Part shown: piece after piece, positions 19,403 through 30,372 of the stretch
Layout of the letters: each line of letters begins with the position of its first letter
How positions within the stretch are numbered: position 1 is the first letter of the stretch
DNA from: Polysphondylium violaceum
Taxonomy: Eukaryota; Evosea; Eumycetozoa; Dictyosteliales; Dictyosteliaceae
NCBI GenBank assembly: GCA_000277445.1
Contig: AJWJ01000151.1
Location: 1-44,390 of the forward strand
Direction: 5' to 3'
Length of the DNA: 44,390 nt
Program-made: the position numbers and the translations under genes
Notes under the pieces: generated by a model
Databases searched by the model: none
The model's input: the letters and a program-made list of their open reading frames with translations, nothing else
What the model was told of the DNA's origin: nothing

Positions 19403-20782
19403 TTATAAACTCATGTTTAAAAGTGGAGCATCATCTACACCAAATTCATCAAATGCAAGGGAATATGTTTTTGTAGAAATTTTTGGTGTGAGACGCCTTT
19501 GTAACCATTTCATTTTACAAAACTTGTAGACTAACACCAAAATTGCCCTTAATATTTCAAAGCCAATAAAAAATACAGAGAACCACATCACTGTGTATCG
19601 GATTTGAGCTTTATCTAAATAAACTGATTGATCGCCACAATTTTCGCCATTTACAAAACTATAGACTCCTCTATTTAATATATAATAAGAGTGGAAAAAT
19701 TCTATAGATAAAAGATTATAGAGTTAATAATACTACTATGACTACCATGGTATTGTAAATAGTGAATACATACGACCAATTTTTATAAATACATTCAAGA
19801 GATCATAGGTTGGATTCTTGGTCTTAGTGGTTCTTATATCATGGCCAGTGCCAGTGACATCAAAGAGAAATGAGTTGTTTTTAGATTTAATCAATTCAAA
19901 TAAAGTCTCTTCAGTGAAATAGGATGCATTGATTGGTTCACTGGCGTTGTAGTTTGTGTTTGGTGCGTTGTAGATGGTCCAACCGGTGGCAGGTGTTGAT
20001 GAATGAAAGTCGTTGGCTGTACAAATACCTGCATTAATAGAACGAGCATAAAACAATGTTTGCATGTCAAAGTAATAGGTGTTGGCAATGTCAAAGTAGT
20101 CCACACCCCATGCAGCAAATTGTTGGATTGTTGGTGAATCCAAGCTACTCCATGTTGACCAAGGACGATGATTATAGATGACAATGCCACCGATATCGTG
20201 CACTTGTTTAATGGCGTTTTGAATATCTTGATCGGTTGGGTTCTTTATAGGAGTGATTGTTTGATTGATTCCAATAAAGTTAAGATGACAACGACAATTG
20301 CTCCACTCGAGCCCTGTGAGAACCTTGATTTTATCATTATACTTTTCTCTGGCAATTTGTTGAGCTACCAAACTACCACGCAACTCGTTATGATCAGTGA
20401 CAATCATAGCATTGTAGCCATTTGCTATATGAAATAATATATTTTGTTCTACAATACAATTGTTAGCATGTAGTATTGATGTATGTAAACTTTAGGTCTA
20501 TAACTTACCTGGAGTTAAGGAACCATCGGAATAGGTTGTGTGACAATGAGGATCAAGCAAGATATTGTATTCGAAGCCTTTGTCAAAGGGATACAACGAA
20601 CGTGGATCATAGCTCCAATCGATAACCAAGTTTACACTTGTGTATTGACGTGGAGGACTATTGTATATCAACACACAAACAATGGCAACCAAAGCTGCGA
20701 TAGTGAGTGTGAGTACTAGCCTTCTGAATGAGGGTAAAATGGCAAAAAGCACTGTTTTCAATGCTTTTTTTATATCTATCAT
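19403..20782 (-). CDS. Membrane-bound PHP-domain phosphoesterase
   Basis: Predicted metal-dependent phosphoesterase of the PHP (polymerase and histidinol phosphatase) superfamily; substrate unknown. Exons 20509-20782, 19774-20448 and 19403-19701 give 415 residues. For intron 1 I chose the acceptor at 20450-20449, since it yields DGSLTPEQNILFHIANGYN, the PHP consensus; a downstream AG would lose this. Metal-ligand motifs: HCHTTYSDG, VTDHNE, GLEWSN, IYNHRPWS and ANDFHS. A hydrophobic helix lies at about 20-42 after a basic start, and a second near 348-375 (TVMWFSVFFIGFEILRAILV). NxS/T sequons (NQT, NAS twice, NNS) lie between the two, suggesting the catalytic domain is lumenal or extracellular. 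Bacterial-like PHP domains with two membrane anchors are unusual in eukaryotes. Confidence 0.88.
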
Positions 20783-21533
20783 TATTAATTTTTATTACTA
20801 TAGATTGTGCGTGAGACGTTTTTCACTTTCCTTTTCAAAGCCATTTATGTGAACAAATTTTAAGATTTGGAAAAAAATAAAAAATAAAAAATAAAAATCT
20901 TAAAAAAAATAAATTAAATTCTTGAGATATTGTGAAAAGTCATTTCTATTTTTATGCATGTATCTATATAGATACCGTTTAGTTGAATACCAAAATAGAT
21001 AATATCTTAAAAGATCCCAAGGAGGCAAACTTACAAAAAAGTTCATCATCAACAATGTACTGATCAGCCAGGTATTGATTGATTATTTCAGATTATCACC
21101 CTACTTATTATCAAGGTCCTAAAGTATTTTGCCAAATGGTTTGGTTGATCTATGGTATATTCTTGGTGTTTTACAAACCACCAATCCAAATATTCATCAA
21201 ATTTCAAAAAAAAAAAAAAAAAACCAACCCACCCTCTCCTCACTCTTGATAACCATCCTTCATAATAATAATAAAAACACCACCTTTTTTTCTTTTTTTT
21301 TTTCAACTTCTCATCCTCCTCCTCTCACTTCTCAATTTTTAATCATTTGTTGGGGGCGTGTGTATTAATAATAATATTAATAAATAATAAATAAAATTAC
21401 TATAGTACAGAACCGATATAATATATAATATATATAAAAAGTAAAAGCACAATAGTAATTGTAGTAGTAGCAATAGATAATAATCTCTTTGTTTTTGTAT
21501 AGTAGTGTGTCGTATAATAGTATAGCATTGAAA
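20783..21533. other. Divergent intergenic region, PHP gene / triple-repeat gene
   Basis: 750 bp with A/T homopolymers (20870-20900, 21209-21222, 21285-21303) and a CT-rich segment (21226-21330). Short open frames on both strands here are dominated by homopolymer Lys/Phe codons, so I do not call them genes. Confidence 0.5.
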
Positions 21534-22198
21534 ATGTCACCAAGACCAGAGAGTATTAAAAAGGTAATGGATGTTTTGGGTGATTTTAATCCATCGGAGG
21601 ATAAGATTAAAAAAACTCTTGGTATCAATGAAGACGAATTAAAACAGATAAATGAAGAAAAAGTATTCTCATCAGTTGCCAAAGAAAGAATGCCCATAAA
21701 TAAAAGAGATACAAAGAAAGCTCAATCTACCCTTGGTATTAATTTATCAAAAGAAAAAGTATATATCACTGTACATATGATCTTTTCATCACCATCATCA
21801 TAATTAACATTTTTGCATTATCATCATCATCATCATATCAACAACAACAACCACAACAATAATATACATATTTCTAGTTAATGGATGTATTAGGCGTTGA
21901 TGAAACTACAATTTCAGATGCAGTTTATGAAGAAGATGAACATAAAGAAAGAAAAATTAAACAGATTAGAGAAAACCTTATGCTTACAAACAAGAGAGCA
22001 GTAAAGAAAGCTTTGGAAAAGATGGGATGTGATCCATCATCGTCCAAGATAATGAAAACTCTTGGTGTTTCAGAGGTTGAACTCGCAAAGGAACCTCTTC
22101 CTGCATCACAACAAACCATAAATAGTTTTCTCGTATCAATTGAAATCACTGCACTATGTCTTTTAGCTTACTTTATACTTTATCTTTACAACAAATAA
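21534..22198 (+). CDS. Tail-anchored protein with three 30-residue repeats, unknown function
   Basis: I do not recognise this family. Exons 21534-21758 and 21878-22198 join in phase 0 across a 119-nt intron, giving 181 residues. I start at the ATG at 21534 (MSPRPESIKK); an upstream in-frame ATG would add a Ser/Tyr-rich leader. Three related units occur: KKVMDVLGDFNPSEDKIKKT-LGINEDEL (about 9-37), KKAQSTLGINLSKEKLMDV-LGVDETTI (about 61-88), and KKALEKMGCDPSSSKIMKT-LGVSEVEL (about 120-147). The pattern is KK-x(4)-hG-x(2-3)-S-x(2)-K-h-x(3)-LG-hsE, a compact helical motif. The segment between units 2 and 3 is highly charged (EEDEHKERKIKQIREN). A single hydrophobic helix of about 21 residues (SFLVSIEITALCLLAYFILYL) ends four residues from the C terminus, as in tail-anchored proteins, leaving the repeats in the cytosol. 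Confidence 0.85.
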
Positions 22199-22644
22199 TC
22201 ATTATCATTGTTGTTTTTACTTTTTTTTTTTGTACAAAAAATCTGTTTTAATATATATATACTTAATGACAATAGCAATAACAATAGCAACAACATGTAT
22301 TATCCATATGATGTTATATCTATCTTTTCTCTCTTTTTTTAAAAATATTTCCCAAAAAAAAGCATGACCGTTTTTGCAATAAAAATTTTCAAAATGCCTC
22401 TTTTTTTTCAAAATTTTTAAAAAATTCCCGCCGTTTTGAATCTCTTTGAGGAAAAAAAAATATTTAAATTGTCTATTCGTGAGCAAATTTTTTATTTTCT
22501 TTTAGAATCAACTTGTAAACATCACCAACAACAACAAACACCAATCTCTCACATATTATTATTAATATTACTATTCTTAAATCTTTTAGTTAAGTAGTTT
22601 AAAATAATACACACACACACATATATATATATATATAAAAAAGA
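22199..22644. other. Intergenic, triple-repeat gene to importin alpha
   Basis: Same-strand gap with A/T homopolymers and a (CA)n(TA)n dinucleotide tract at 22609-22637 directly before the importin alpha start. The segment 22330-22460 resembles homopolymer-rich promoter DNA. No gene seen. Confidence 0.5.
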
Positions 22645-24345
22645 ATGAATAGAGATAAACAAGATAGAAAAAACTCTTATAAACAAGCCATTGATTCAGA
22701 GGCTGCCAGAAGAAAGAGAGAAGAAACTACAACTGGTATTAGAAAATCTTCAAGAGAAGATTTTATCACTAAAAAAAGAAGAGAGCAAATTGAATCCCTT
22801 ATTGCCAATACCACCACCACAGCTGACGAACTCGTCATTTCCGAAGAATTAAAATCTCAATTCCTTGCCTTTGAAAAAGAAACCCTTGAGAAAAAGGTAA
22901 TTATATTTTTATTTTTTATTTCACTTCCAATTAATAAATATTAACTCAACATTTGATGATCTTCGATCTATACTATACAGTTAAAGAATTTAGTTGCCTT
23001 GACAAGTGCATTAAATTCAGAAGATAGAGCCATGGTATATTGTGCTTTGGTTCAATTTAGAAAATTGCTTTCTCTCGATAAAAATCCACCCATTGATGCC
23101 GTTCTTGAATGTAATATTATTCCAAAACTTAACCAATTATTGGCCTGTAACAATACTCAAGTTCAATTTGAAGCTGCATGGGCATTGACCAATATTGCCA
23201 GTGGTAATTCCAAACAAACTGAAGCTGTTATCAAAGGTGGATCAGTTTCCATTTTTATTGAAATTCTCTCACAAGAAAATGCTACTGCCGAACTCAAGGA
23301 ACAATGTGCTTGGGCTTTGGGTAACATTGCCGGTGACTCTATTCAATCTAGAGACTGGCTTTTGGACCTTGGTGTATTGAATCCATTGATTGCCTTGTTG
23401 AATCACTCTAGACTTGCTTTGGTACAAAATGTCATTTGGACCATTTCCAATCTCTGCCGTGGTAAACCTCAACCAAATATTCAAAAACTCCTCCCAGTCT
23501 TGGCATCTATCAACGAAGCCATCAATAAGAACGAAAACTCTGATATTCTTGGTGATCTTTGCTGGACTGCCTCTTATCTATGCGATGGTCCAAATGAAAA
23601 GATTCAACTTTTGGTCAACACTGGTATCGTTCCACGTTTGGTCGAGTTGTTGAGTGCTGAACCACACTGTGTCTACACACCAGCTCTCCGTGCCATTGGT
23701 AACATTGTCACTGGTGATGCCAGTCAAACTCAATTGGCTCTCGACTGTGGTGTTCTCGAGCCACTCACCAACATGCTCTTGTTTAACAGAAAGAGCATTC
23801 AAAAAGAAGCCTGTTGGGCATTATCCAATCTCACTGCCGGTACCAGTGAACAAATTTCTCAAGTCATTTCTCATCCAAACACTGCTGGATATTTGATCGA
23901 TCTCATGAGCCACTCTCAATTTGAAGTTAAGCGTGAAGCTTGTTGGGCATTATCAAATGCCACCAATGGTAGTCCAAAAGTTGTTCAATTCCTCTATCAA
24001 AACAAAATCATTGAAAGATTTGTTGAATGTCTCGATCACCAAGATACCATTTTAATTAAAGTTGTCTTGGAAGGTTTATTAAATATGGTCAAAGTTGGTG
24101 AAGAATTGGCTAAAAAGAGTGGTATTAATCCATACGTTGTTGCCATTGCCGAGGCTGACGGTGATATTTCCATTGAAACCTTGCAACAACACAGTTCAAA
24201 AGAAATTTATAAAAAAGCTTTGGAATTGTCAAGTTACTTTGAACAAGCCGACGATGATATTGAAAACAATGAACCAAATACCAATTATGATAATAATACT
24301 TTTTCCTTTAATAATAATTCAAATACCAACCATATTGATATTTAA
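22645..24345 (+). CDS. Importin subunit alpha (karyopherin alpha)
   Basis: Nuclear import adaptor that binds classical nuclear localisation signals and docks on importin beta. Exons 22645-22896 and 22981-24345 join in phase 0 (donor GTAATT, acceptor TACAG) across an 84-nt intron, giving 538 residues, the family length. The N-terminal IBB domain (about 5-50) reads DRKNSYKQAIDSEAARRKRE and then SREDFITKKRREQ, basic as required for importin beta and auto-inhibition. About ten armadillo repeats follow. The NLS-groove W-x3-N pattern is seen in AAWALTNIASG, CAWALGNIAGD, VIWTISNLCRG, ACWALSNLTAG and ACWALSNATNG, with variants CWTASYLCDG and ALRAIGNIVTG between. An acidic Asn-rich tail (EQADDDIENNEPN) ends the protein. 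Confidence 0.96.
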
Positions 24346-24434
24346 ACAATCAATCAATAATAATAATAATAATATACTAATAATAATAGCAATAATAATA
24401 AATACATTACATAATAATAATGTTGTATAAATGC

Positions 24435-24458
24435 GTTAATTCCTTTGTTGGAATTAAC
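24435..24458. repeat. 9-bp hairpin between convergent genes
   Basis: GTTAATTCC (24435-24443) pairs perfectly with GGAATTAAC (24450-24458) around the loop TTTGTT. It lies 90 nt past the importin alpha stop and 85 nt past the stop of the opposite gene, so either transcript's 3' end could carry it. Its function is unknown. Confidence 0.5.
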
Positions 24459-24542
24459 TTTATATCAACATATATGTAGATTATACACCTTTTTAATAAT
24501 TTTAAATATCGTGATTTATTTATTTCTTTTATTCTTTTGTCA

Positions 24543-24977
24543 TTAATGATAATGACAAGATTCACAATTACCTTTCCAAATGGAACCATCACTATAATAT
24601 TCTTTTTTCCAAATGGGAGCAATGGATTTGATTGTATCGATTGCATAATGCACAGCTTCCAAAGATGATGATCTATGTGCCGATGAAATAAATATAACTA
24701 TACTAGATTCACCCACTGGTACATCACCTATTCTATGAATGATAACAATATGTTTTATATCATTGTATTTTGATTCTATTGTATCACAAACTTTATTAAT
24801 TTCAGATAGAGCCATTGATTCATATGCCTCATATTCTAATTTAATCACTTTTTTACCATTAAATTCATCTCTAGTAGTACCAATAAAACTTGAAATTGCA
24901 CCTGCTGAATCTGATTTTACTTTATTTATACATGATTCAATATCAATCTTTTCATGGCTAATTAAAACGTATCTCAT
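24543..24977 (-). CDS. mocs2l: Molybdopterin synthase catalytic subunit (MoaE/MOCS2B)
   Basis: Large subunit of molybdopterin synthase, which with the thiocarboxylated small subunit converts precursor Z (cPMP) to molybdopterin in the cytosol. Single exon, 144 residues, the MoaE length. Blocks: GAISSFIGTTRDEFNGKKV (family G-A-x(3)-F-x-G-T-R-D), LEYEAYESMA, HRIGDVPVGESSIVI, SSAHRSSSLEAVHYAID and IAPIWKKEYYSDGSIWKGN. The paired Lys124/Lys125 in PIWKKE and the later Lys in SIWKGN match conserved active-site lysines of MoaE. The small subunit (MoaD) is not in this window. The gene is convergent with importin alpha (197 bp between stops) and divergent from the hydrolase gene. Confidence 0.95.
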   Translation of the reverse strand: MRYVLISHEKIDIESCINKVKSDSAGAISSFIGTTRDEFNGKKVIKLEYEAYESMALSEINKVCDTIESKYNDIKHIVIIHRIGDVPVGESSIVIFISSAHRSSSLEAVHYAIDTIKSIAPIWKKEYYSDGSIWKGNCESCHYH

Positions 24978-25760
24978 TTTAGGGTTGATCTAGGGGGGTT
25001 AAATTGTTGTTGCAATCAAACACAAAACAAAAATTAATAACTGAGATGTTGTGCGAGTGTGAATAATTTGTGATCACAAATCAAAAAAGAGTGATGATAT
25101 AGAAAAATGATTGAGTTATATGATAAACTCTAAAAATAAAAAAAAAAAGAATATATATGGATAGGATAAAGGGTGATGGACTGCTAAAGATTGTTCACCC
25201 AATAGATAAAACCAAAATCTGCTCCAGAGAGAATTGCTGTTTTTTTTTAATTTTTTTTAATTTTTTTTAATTTTTTTTTTAACCTTTGCACATGAATTTT
25301 TTGAATTGTGTGTATGTTTGATACATGTGTATATTTAGAATAAAACAATATAAACATTTGTTTTAAGGTTCACTGTCATAAACATCACTGTTGTTGGTCA
25401 CAATATCAACAACAAGCACAACCACAACAAATCATTGTAAAATTACATCAAAAACAGCGCACCCTCTCCCTCTCTCACCCTCTCTTTACTTGTTCAATCA
25501 CACCAATTCTGTTTGTCTGTCAACTTTTAAAACAATATATATAAAAGTAGTCTACTTCTCTCTCTTTTTTAAATTTTATTTTTAAATTTTATTTTAAAAA
25601 TAAACATCTCTGTCTGACAGAACTTACATTTTCCCAAATTAGAAAGAAATTGGAAGCAACCTATAAATTAGAACATAAGGCAATAGTTTTGACATTTTCA
25701 AAAAATATATATATAGAGACACAGCTAGCTACAACATACATATAGCATATACAGCAATAA
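24978..25760. promoter_or_regulatory. Divergent gap, mocs2l / UIM hydrolase, with T8A2 repeats
   Basis: 780 bp. At about 25240-25281 the motif T8AA is repeated three to four times in tandem (T-rich on this strand). A CT-rich stretch at 25458-25490 and TATATA words at 25538-25545 and 25705-25716 precede the hydrolase start. No gene seen; a plus-strand frame at 25391-25585 is repeat-driven. Confidence 0.5.
25240..25281. repeat. T-rich tandem repeat (T8AA units)
   Basis: Eight Ts then AA, repeated three times, followed by a longer T-run and AA. Regular 10-bp spacing equals about one helical turn, which would favour stiff, nucleosome-poor DNA upstream of the hydrolase gene. Confidence 0.7.
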
Positions 25761-27318
25761 ATGAAGACACCACCTTCACCTACAGATAGTAGTAGTAGTA
25801 ATGAATCACCCTCACCACCATCTCAACCTGGTAGATCATCACCACCTTCACCATCTATATTTAATCTTAGTGCTCATTATGATAGTTTATGTAATATGAT
25901 CATTAGACCACCAAGATGTTACTATACCGTTGAAGATATGGGTCCAAAATCATTTAGAATTGGTGCAATGACTTTTGTTAGAAATGATTTTGAATTGATT
26001 AATGCAAGAGGTCATCCATTACAATGTAGTCATTTTAAAAGATCTGAATATTGGGAAAATAATGAGTAAGTAATATGATGAATATGTTTTATGATCACAC
26101 ATATATGTACTAATTAATTAAATAGAAAACAACCATGTGTAATTTATTGTCATGGAAATTCAGGATGTAGATTAGATGGACTTGATTGTGTTAGATCATT
26201 GTTACCAATGAATATTACAGTTTTAATATTTGATTTTAGTGGATCAGGATTAAGTGGTGGTCAATATGTTTCGCTTGGATACTATGAAAAAGAGGATATC
26301 AAAGTTATTGTCAATCATTTGAGATCAACTGAAAAGATATCAACCATAGGTCTCTGGGGAAGAAGTATGGGCGCCGTTACTTCTCTTTTATATGCAAGAG
26401 AAGATCCTTCAATAGCAGGTATGGTTTTGGATAGTCCATTTTCAAGTTTATATAAAGTATCTGAAGAATTGGTACATTCTGCTGTTCAAAAAATACCAAA
26501 ACTTATGATTTCACTTGGTTTAAAAATGATTAGAAGTTCAATTAAAAAGAAAGCAAATTTTGATATAAAGTAAGTTTATTATAGAAATAATATTAATACC
26601 AGTATGTATGATCATAATCTAATATTTCAAAACATAGGGAATTAGATATTCTTCCAGTTTCACATGAAGTATTTATACCAGCTGTTTTTGCTCATGGAGA
26701 AGAGGATAATTTTGTTAGACCTCATCATTCTGAAAAATTATTTGAAAAATATTCTGGTGATAAAAATAGAATATTATTGGCAGGTGGACATAATAGTGAA
26801 AGACCAGCTTTCTTTTTTGAATCTGTTTGTATATTTTTTGTAAATACTCTTAAACCAAATTTGGATCAACCAATAATGGGTAAGTTTTTTTTATTTATAA
26901 TTTCTATTCTTTTAATATATATACTACTATATTTTATTTCCATCCTTCTTTTTTTATATATTTATTAATATAATCCATCCATTTTTTTTTTTTAGATTTT
27001 AATTTAAACAAAACAGCCATTATTGATACTTTTTCTAATCTTGAACATGACAGCATAGAGCAAAAGTTGATAGAAGAAGCAATTTTGTTATCGTTAAAAG
27101 AAAATGAACAACGTTCAAAAGATAACAATAATCATGTAGAACCCCTTCCACCACCTGTAAACCCTCACCAACAAAATTCAACCACAACTACAACAACAAC
27201 TACTACTACAACTTCAAATAACAATAATAATAATAATAATACTAATAATACCTCAAACACAACCGATTCAATTATAATAGAAAAAGATCATCATGATGAA
27301 AATTGTATAAAAAGTTGA
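25761..27318 (+). CDS. Alpha/beta hydrolase with C-terminal ubiquitin-interacting motif
   Basis: Serine hydrolase of the ABHD/S33-like group; substrate unknown. Exons 25761-26065, 26126-26569, 26638-26879 and 26996-27318 are all in frame, giving 437 residues. The N-terminal 40 residues are Ser/Pro-rich. Core motifs: YCHGNSG (oxyanion loop), FDFSGSGLSGG, the nucleophile elbow GRSMGA (G-x-S-x-G), HGEEDNFV (catalytic Asp) and GGHNS (catalytic His). After the fold, the stretch EQKLIEEAILLSLKENEQ fits the ubiquitin-interacting motif: hydrophobic at -3, Ala, three residues, Ser, then an acidic residue three on. A Pro- then Thr/Asn-rich tail follows. Plant and protist hydrolases of this group can carry such motifs (from memory, not checked). 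The protein has no signal peptide and is probably cytosolic. Confidence 0.92.
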
Positions 27319-27454
27319 TACTTTTAAACTCCTTCCTCTTTACTTTTTTTTTTTAAAGAATAATACTATTATAAAAATAATAATATAAAAATAAAAAATG
27401 ATATAGACATTACTTTGTAGAATAACAATAAGAATAATAATAATAATTATCGGT

Positions 27455-28993
27455 TTATTTCTTTTTCTTTTTATTTACACCATCTTGAATGTTTTGTAAA
27501 AAACCTTCAGCACCTAAATTTGAATTGAGAGCAGGTTCAAATCCAAGTTGAGAAATGATATCAGCAGAGTGTCCTTCATGAATAGCATGATCCAACATAT
27601 CCATTGTATTTAAAAATTGAGCTGAACGAACCAATTCTGCAATTTTAAAAGGATCAGATCCAATTTCTTCTGGTAAATGTTGTGCCAATTCTTTTCTAAT
27701 GTCTTCATTTTCTTTGAGGAAATTTGTCAATCCTTCACCAGTTAAAATTCTAGTCATTGGAATTTGTTGAGCTTTTGGTTGAAAGTTTGAAAATATTTGC
27801 TTAAAAAGGTCCATGTTGGCCATTGGTGTTTGTGATGTAGTATTTGTATTGTTATTGGTTGGAGTTGTTGGAGTTACTGGGGTCAATGGTTGTGTGGTGG
27901 TGGCGGTGGGTGGTGCAGCTTTTTGTGGTGTTGGTTCTTGTGTTTCAGTTTCCATTGGTTCATCTTCATCATCTATAATTTAAAATTAAGTTTAATAGTT
28001 GTTTTATATAAGATATATATTAAATATTATTATTTGATCATTAATAACTATATTTTTTATCTTTATTTATCCTATAATCATATATATACACAATAAAAAA
28101 AAACAAAAATAAAAAAAAGTGAGAGGTCTGTGATATGGTACATATATTATTCTATTATATGATCTGTGTTTGTTGTTTACAATTATTCTTTTATATTATA
28201 TTATTATTTATATTGTGGTTTATTCCTTAAATTCTTAATATAGTTGGCTTTACAAGTGTGATTAATTATAGATCTTGATCTATCAATATAATAAAAGTTA
28301 ATTTGATTTAGTATAGTATAATTACGATTTTTGTTTTGTTGTATATTGTTATTGTTATTATTATTCTATTATTACTATTTTTGTGGAGAGAGGAGAGATT
28401 ATTTGGATAATCTTTTTAAAAACAATGAACCAAAATAAAAAAAAAGACACAACAAAAAAAGGTATAAAATATAAATATAAATATAAATTATAAATTACCT
28501 GGTACATAAGTTTCAATGGCTTTGATAGCTTTTTCAATATTTGCATCATTTGCTTGATTTGGTTCTTGAGACCAAAAGAATTCTCTTTGATTAGAGTCTG
28601 AAAAGTATAAATAATACATTCTACCTGTTTTACATGCTGGAACTTTAACAAATTTAAGATCTCCTGGAGCAAAATAGTATTCCTAAAAAAGTTTTATAGA
28701 ATTAATAAGTGTTGTAATATAAAAGCAATAATAATCTAATAATAATAGTAACATACATCTTCATAAGCAGAGGAATCTCTAGGTCTCCATTGTACACAAA
28801 TTAATCTTTCTGGTGTAATTCCAAATTTTAAATAACCTTTTCTTGCATCAGAGGTAACTGTTTTGTCTTTTAAAGCGGCTCTACCAGCTTTGAATTCAAT
28901 ATCAGCAGGTGGTCTTCCCTATTGTACAATAGTGTTAATATAGGAACTAATGAAATGATCAAAAAGGGTACAATGCAATCAACTTACAGACAT
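27455..28993 (-). CDS. adrm1: Proteasomal ubiquitin receptor Rpn13/ADRM1
   Basis: Ubiquitin receptor of the 26S proteasome base that also recruits the deubiquitinase UCH37. Exons 28988-28993 (only Met-Ser), 28757-28918, 28499-28682 and 27455-27972 are all in frame, giving 289 residues. The N-terminal Pru domain (about 5-110) holds [66 protein letters not shown]; the human protein has the same FWMQEP and VPQCPSGRVYVLKF blocks. A Thr/Pro linker follows. The C-terminal DEUBAD domain (about 185-285) contains [37 protein letters not shown] and ISQLGFEP. The last intron is 526 nt, the longest seen here. The tail is KKKKK. Confidence 0.94.
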
Positions 28994-29196
28994 TGTGTGT
29001 AATTATATATATAAAAGGATTAAAAAATTTGTTTAAAAAATAATGAGAATGGGGTGATGATCATCACTTTTTTAATTTATTGCATTTTTTCTGAAAAAAA
29101 ATAAAAAAAAAAAAAAAGAAAAAAAAGAAAATAAAAGAAATACATTGAATCAGTGTTGGTCTTGTTCTTGATTACATCTACAATTTAAACATTTAT

Positions 29197-30372
29197 TTAT
29201 AACCAATTCTTTTTTAATGATAAAAGGGAAGACATGGTTTCACTATATTCACGAATTAAAGCACACAATCCAGGGATTTCATTTTGATCTTGACAGCTTT
29301 CCAAAGTGATATTTGTTTGTTTCATTCTCTCTAATAATACCTTGATTGTACTATTGGTGACATCTGGTAAATCAGAAATTTCTTCAGATAAAACTGATGA
29401 TGATCCTTGTGTGAAAATTGTTGTTGGTTTTGTTTGTGAAAAGTTATTGTTTACAGATGGTGATATTTCTTTTCTGAGTCTTTTATGATCAGGCTCTGGA
29501 TAAGGTGGTGAAAAAGAAGTCAATGTGCTATCTGTAATTTGGTTTTTGCTTGGTGTCAAATATTTGGTATTGTTATTATTGTTGGTATTAATGTCACCAT
29601 TGTGAGATGATGAGTTTGAATTTGAATTTGAATTAATTTGTAATTTTTCAACAGTGGGTAATGGTGTTTGTTGTTTGGTTGTTGGTTTAACAAGATCATC
29701 AATGGTTAATCCACTGCTTTCACATGAGACACAAACAAAATTCTTTTCTCTATCTTTCATTAATGGTACACCAAAACATTCTTTATTTGGACATACATCA
29801 CCTAGTCTATATTGATATTTAGTATTAGTAATTTATAGAGAGATTCCTACTATTATCCCTTTAATGATAGCTTACAAAGCCCATCCTTTTAATAAATGTT
29901 GTCCCATTTTTGAGCTAAATTCTTCAGATTTTTTCATTTTCTTATCGAGGAATTGTTTTTCTTCTTCAGTTAAAGGGACATATTCTTCGTCTTCGTCTTC
30001 GTCACTATAAAAATAATAATCTTTATCCAACATGTATTCATCTTCTTTTAATTTTTGTTGATGTTTATCATTAAGAGATGAGGATGGTGACGATGTTGAT
30101 GTTGATGATGATGTAGTTGAAACAGGTGGTTCAGAGACAGATATATTTACTTCATTGTCATTAATTTTAATAGAGTTTTGTTGATCACTTGGTAAAATTA
30201 TGATTTTATTATTATTATCTCTTGTATAGAATTGATTGCAAGTGACACAAGTTATAACTTTATTCTTTCTATCCTCCATCAAAGGGACAACACTACAAAG
30301 TTGACATACACTATCAAGCATTGCCCAACCTTGAAGCAGCTTTTTACCCAACAACATTGATGCATCTGCCAT
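29197..30372 (-). CDS. ZNRD2/SSSCA1-like protein with two zinc ribbons
   Basis: Related to human ZNRD2 (Sjogren syndrome/scleroderma autoantigen 1, p27), a zinc-ribbon protein linked to tankyrase and mitosis. Exons 29876-30372 and 29197-29806 join with a Leu codon split 2/1, giving 368 residues (human 199). Two copies of the ribbon are present. Copy 1, at about 8-50, is LGKKLLQGWAMLDSVCQLCSV then PLMEDRKNKVITCVTC. Copy 2, at about 153-205, is MGQHLLKGWALLGDVCPNKEC then PLMKDREKNFVCVSC. Each has paired Cys for one zinc. A very acidic stretch (YSDEDEDEEYVPLTEEE) lies between. The C-terminal helix LLERMKQTNITLESCQD ... IPGLCALIREYSETMSSL matches the end of human ZNRD2, so only the ribbon was duplicated. 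Confidence 0.9.

Noticed and set aside
21088-21368. Overlapping open frames on both strands
   Set aside because: Driven by A/T homopolymers (Lys and Phe runs); no conserved motif and no splice support.
22217-22486. Minus-strand 89-codon frame
   Set aside because: Lys/Phe/Ile-only composition from homopolymer tracts in promoter DNA of importin alpha.
23195-23896. Alternative frames inside importin alpha
   Set aside because: Shadows of a strongly conserved armadillo-repeat gene.
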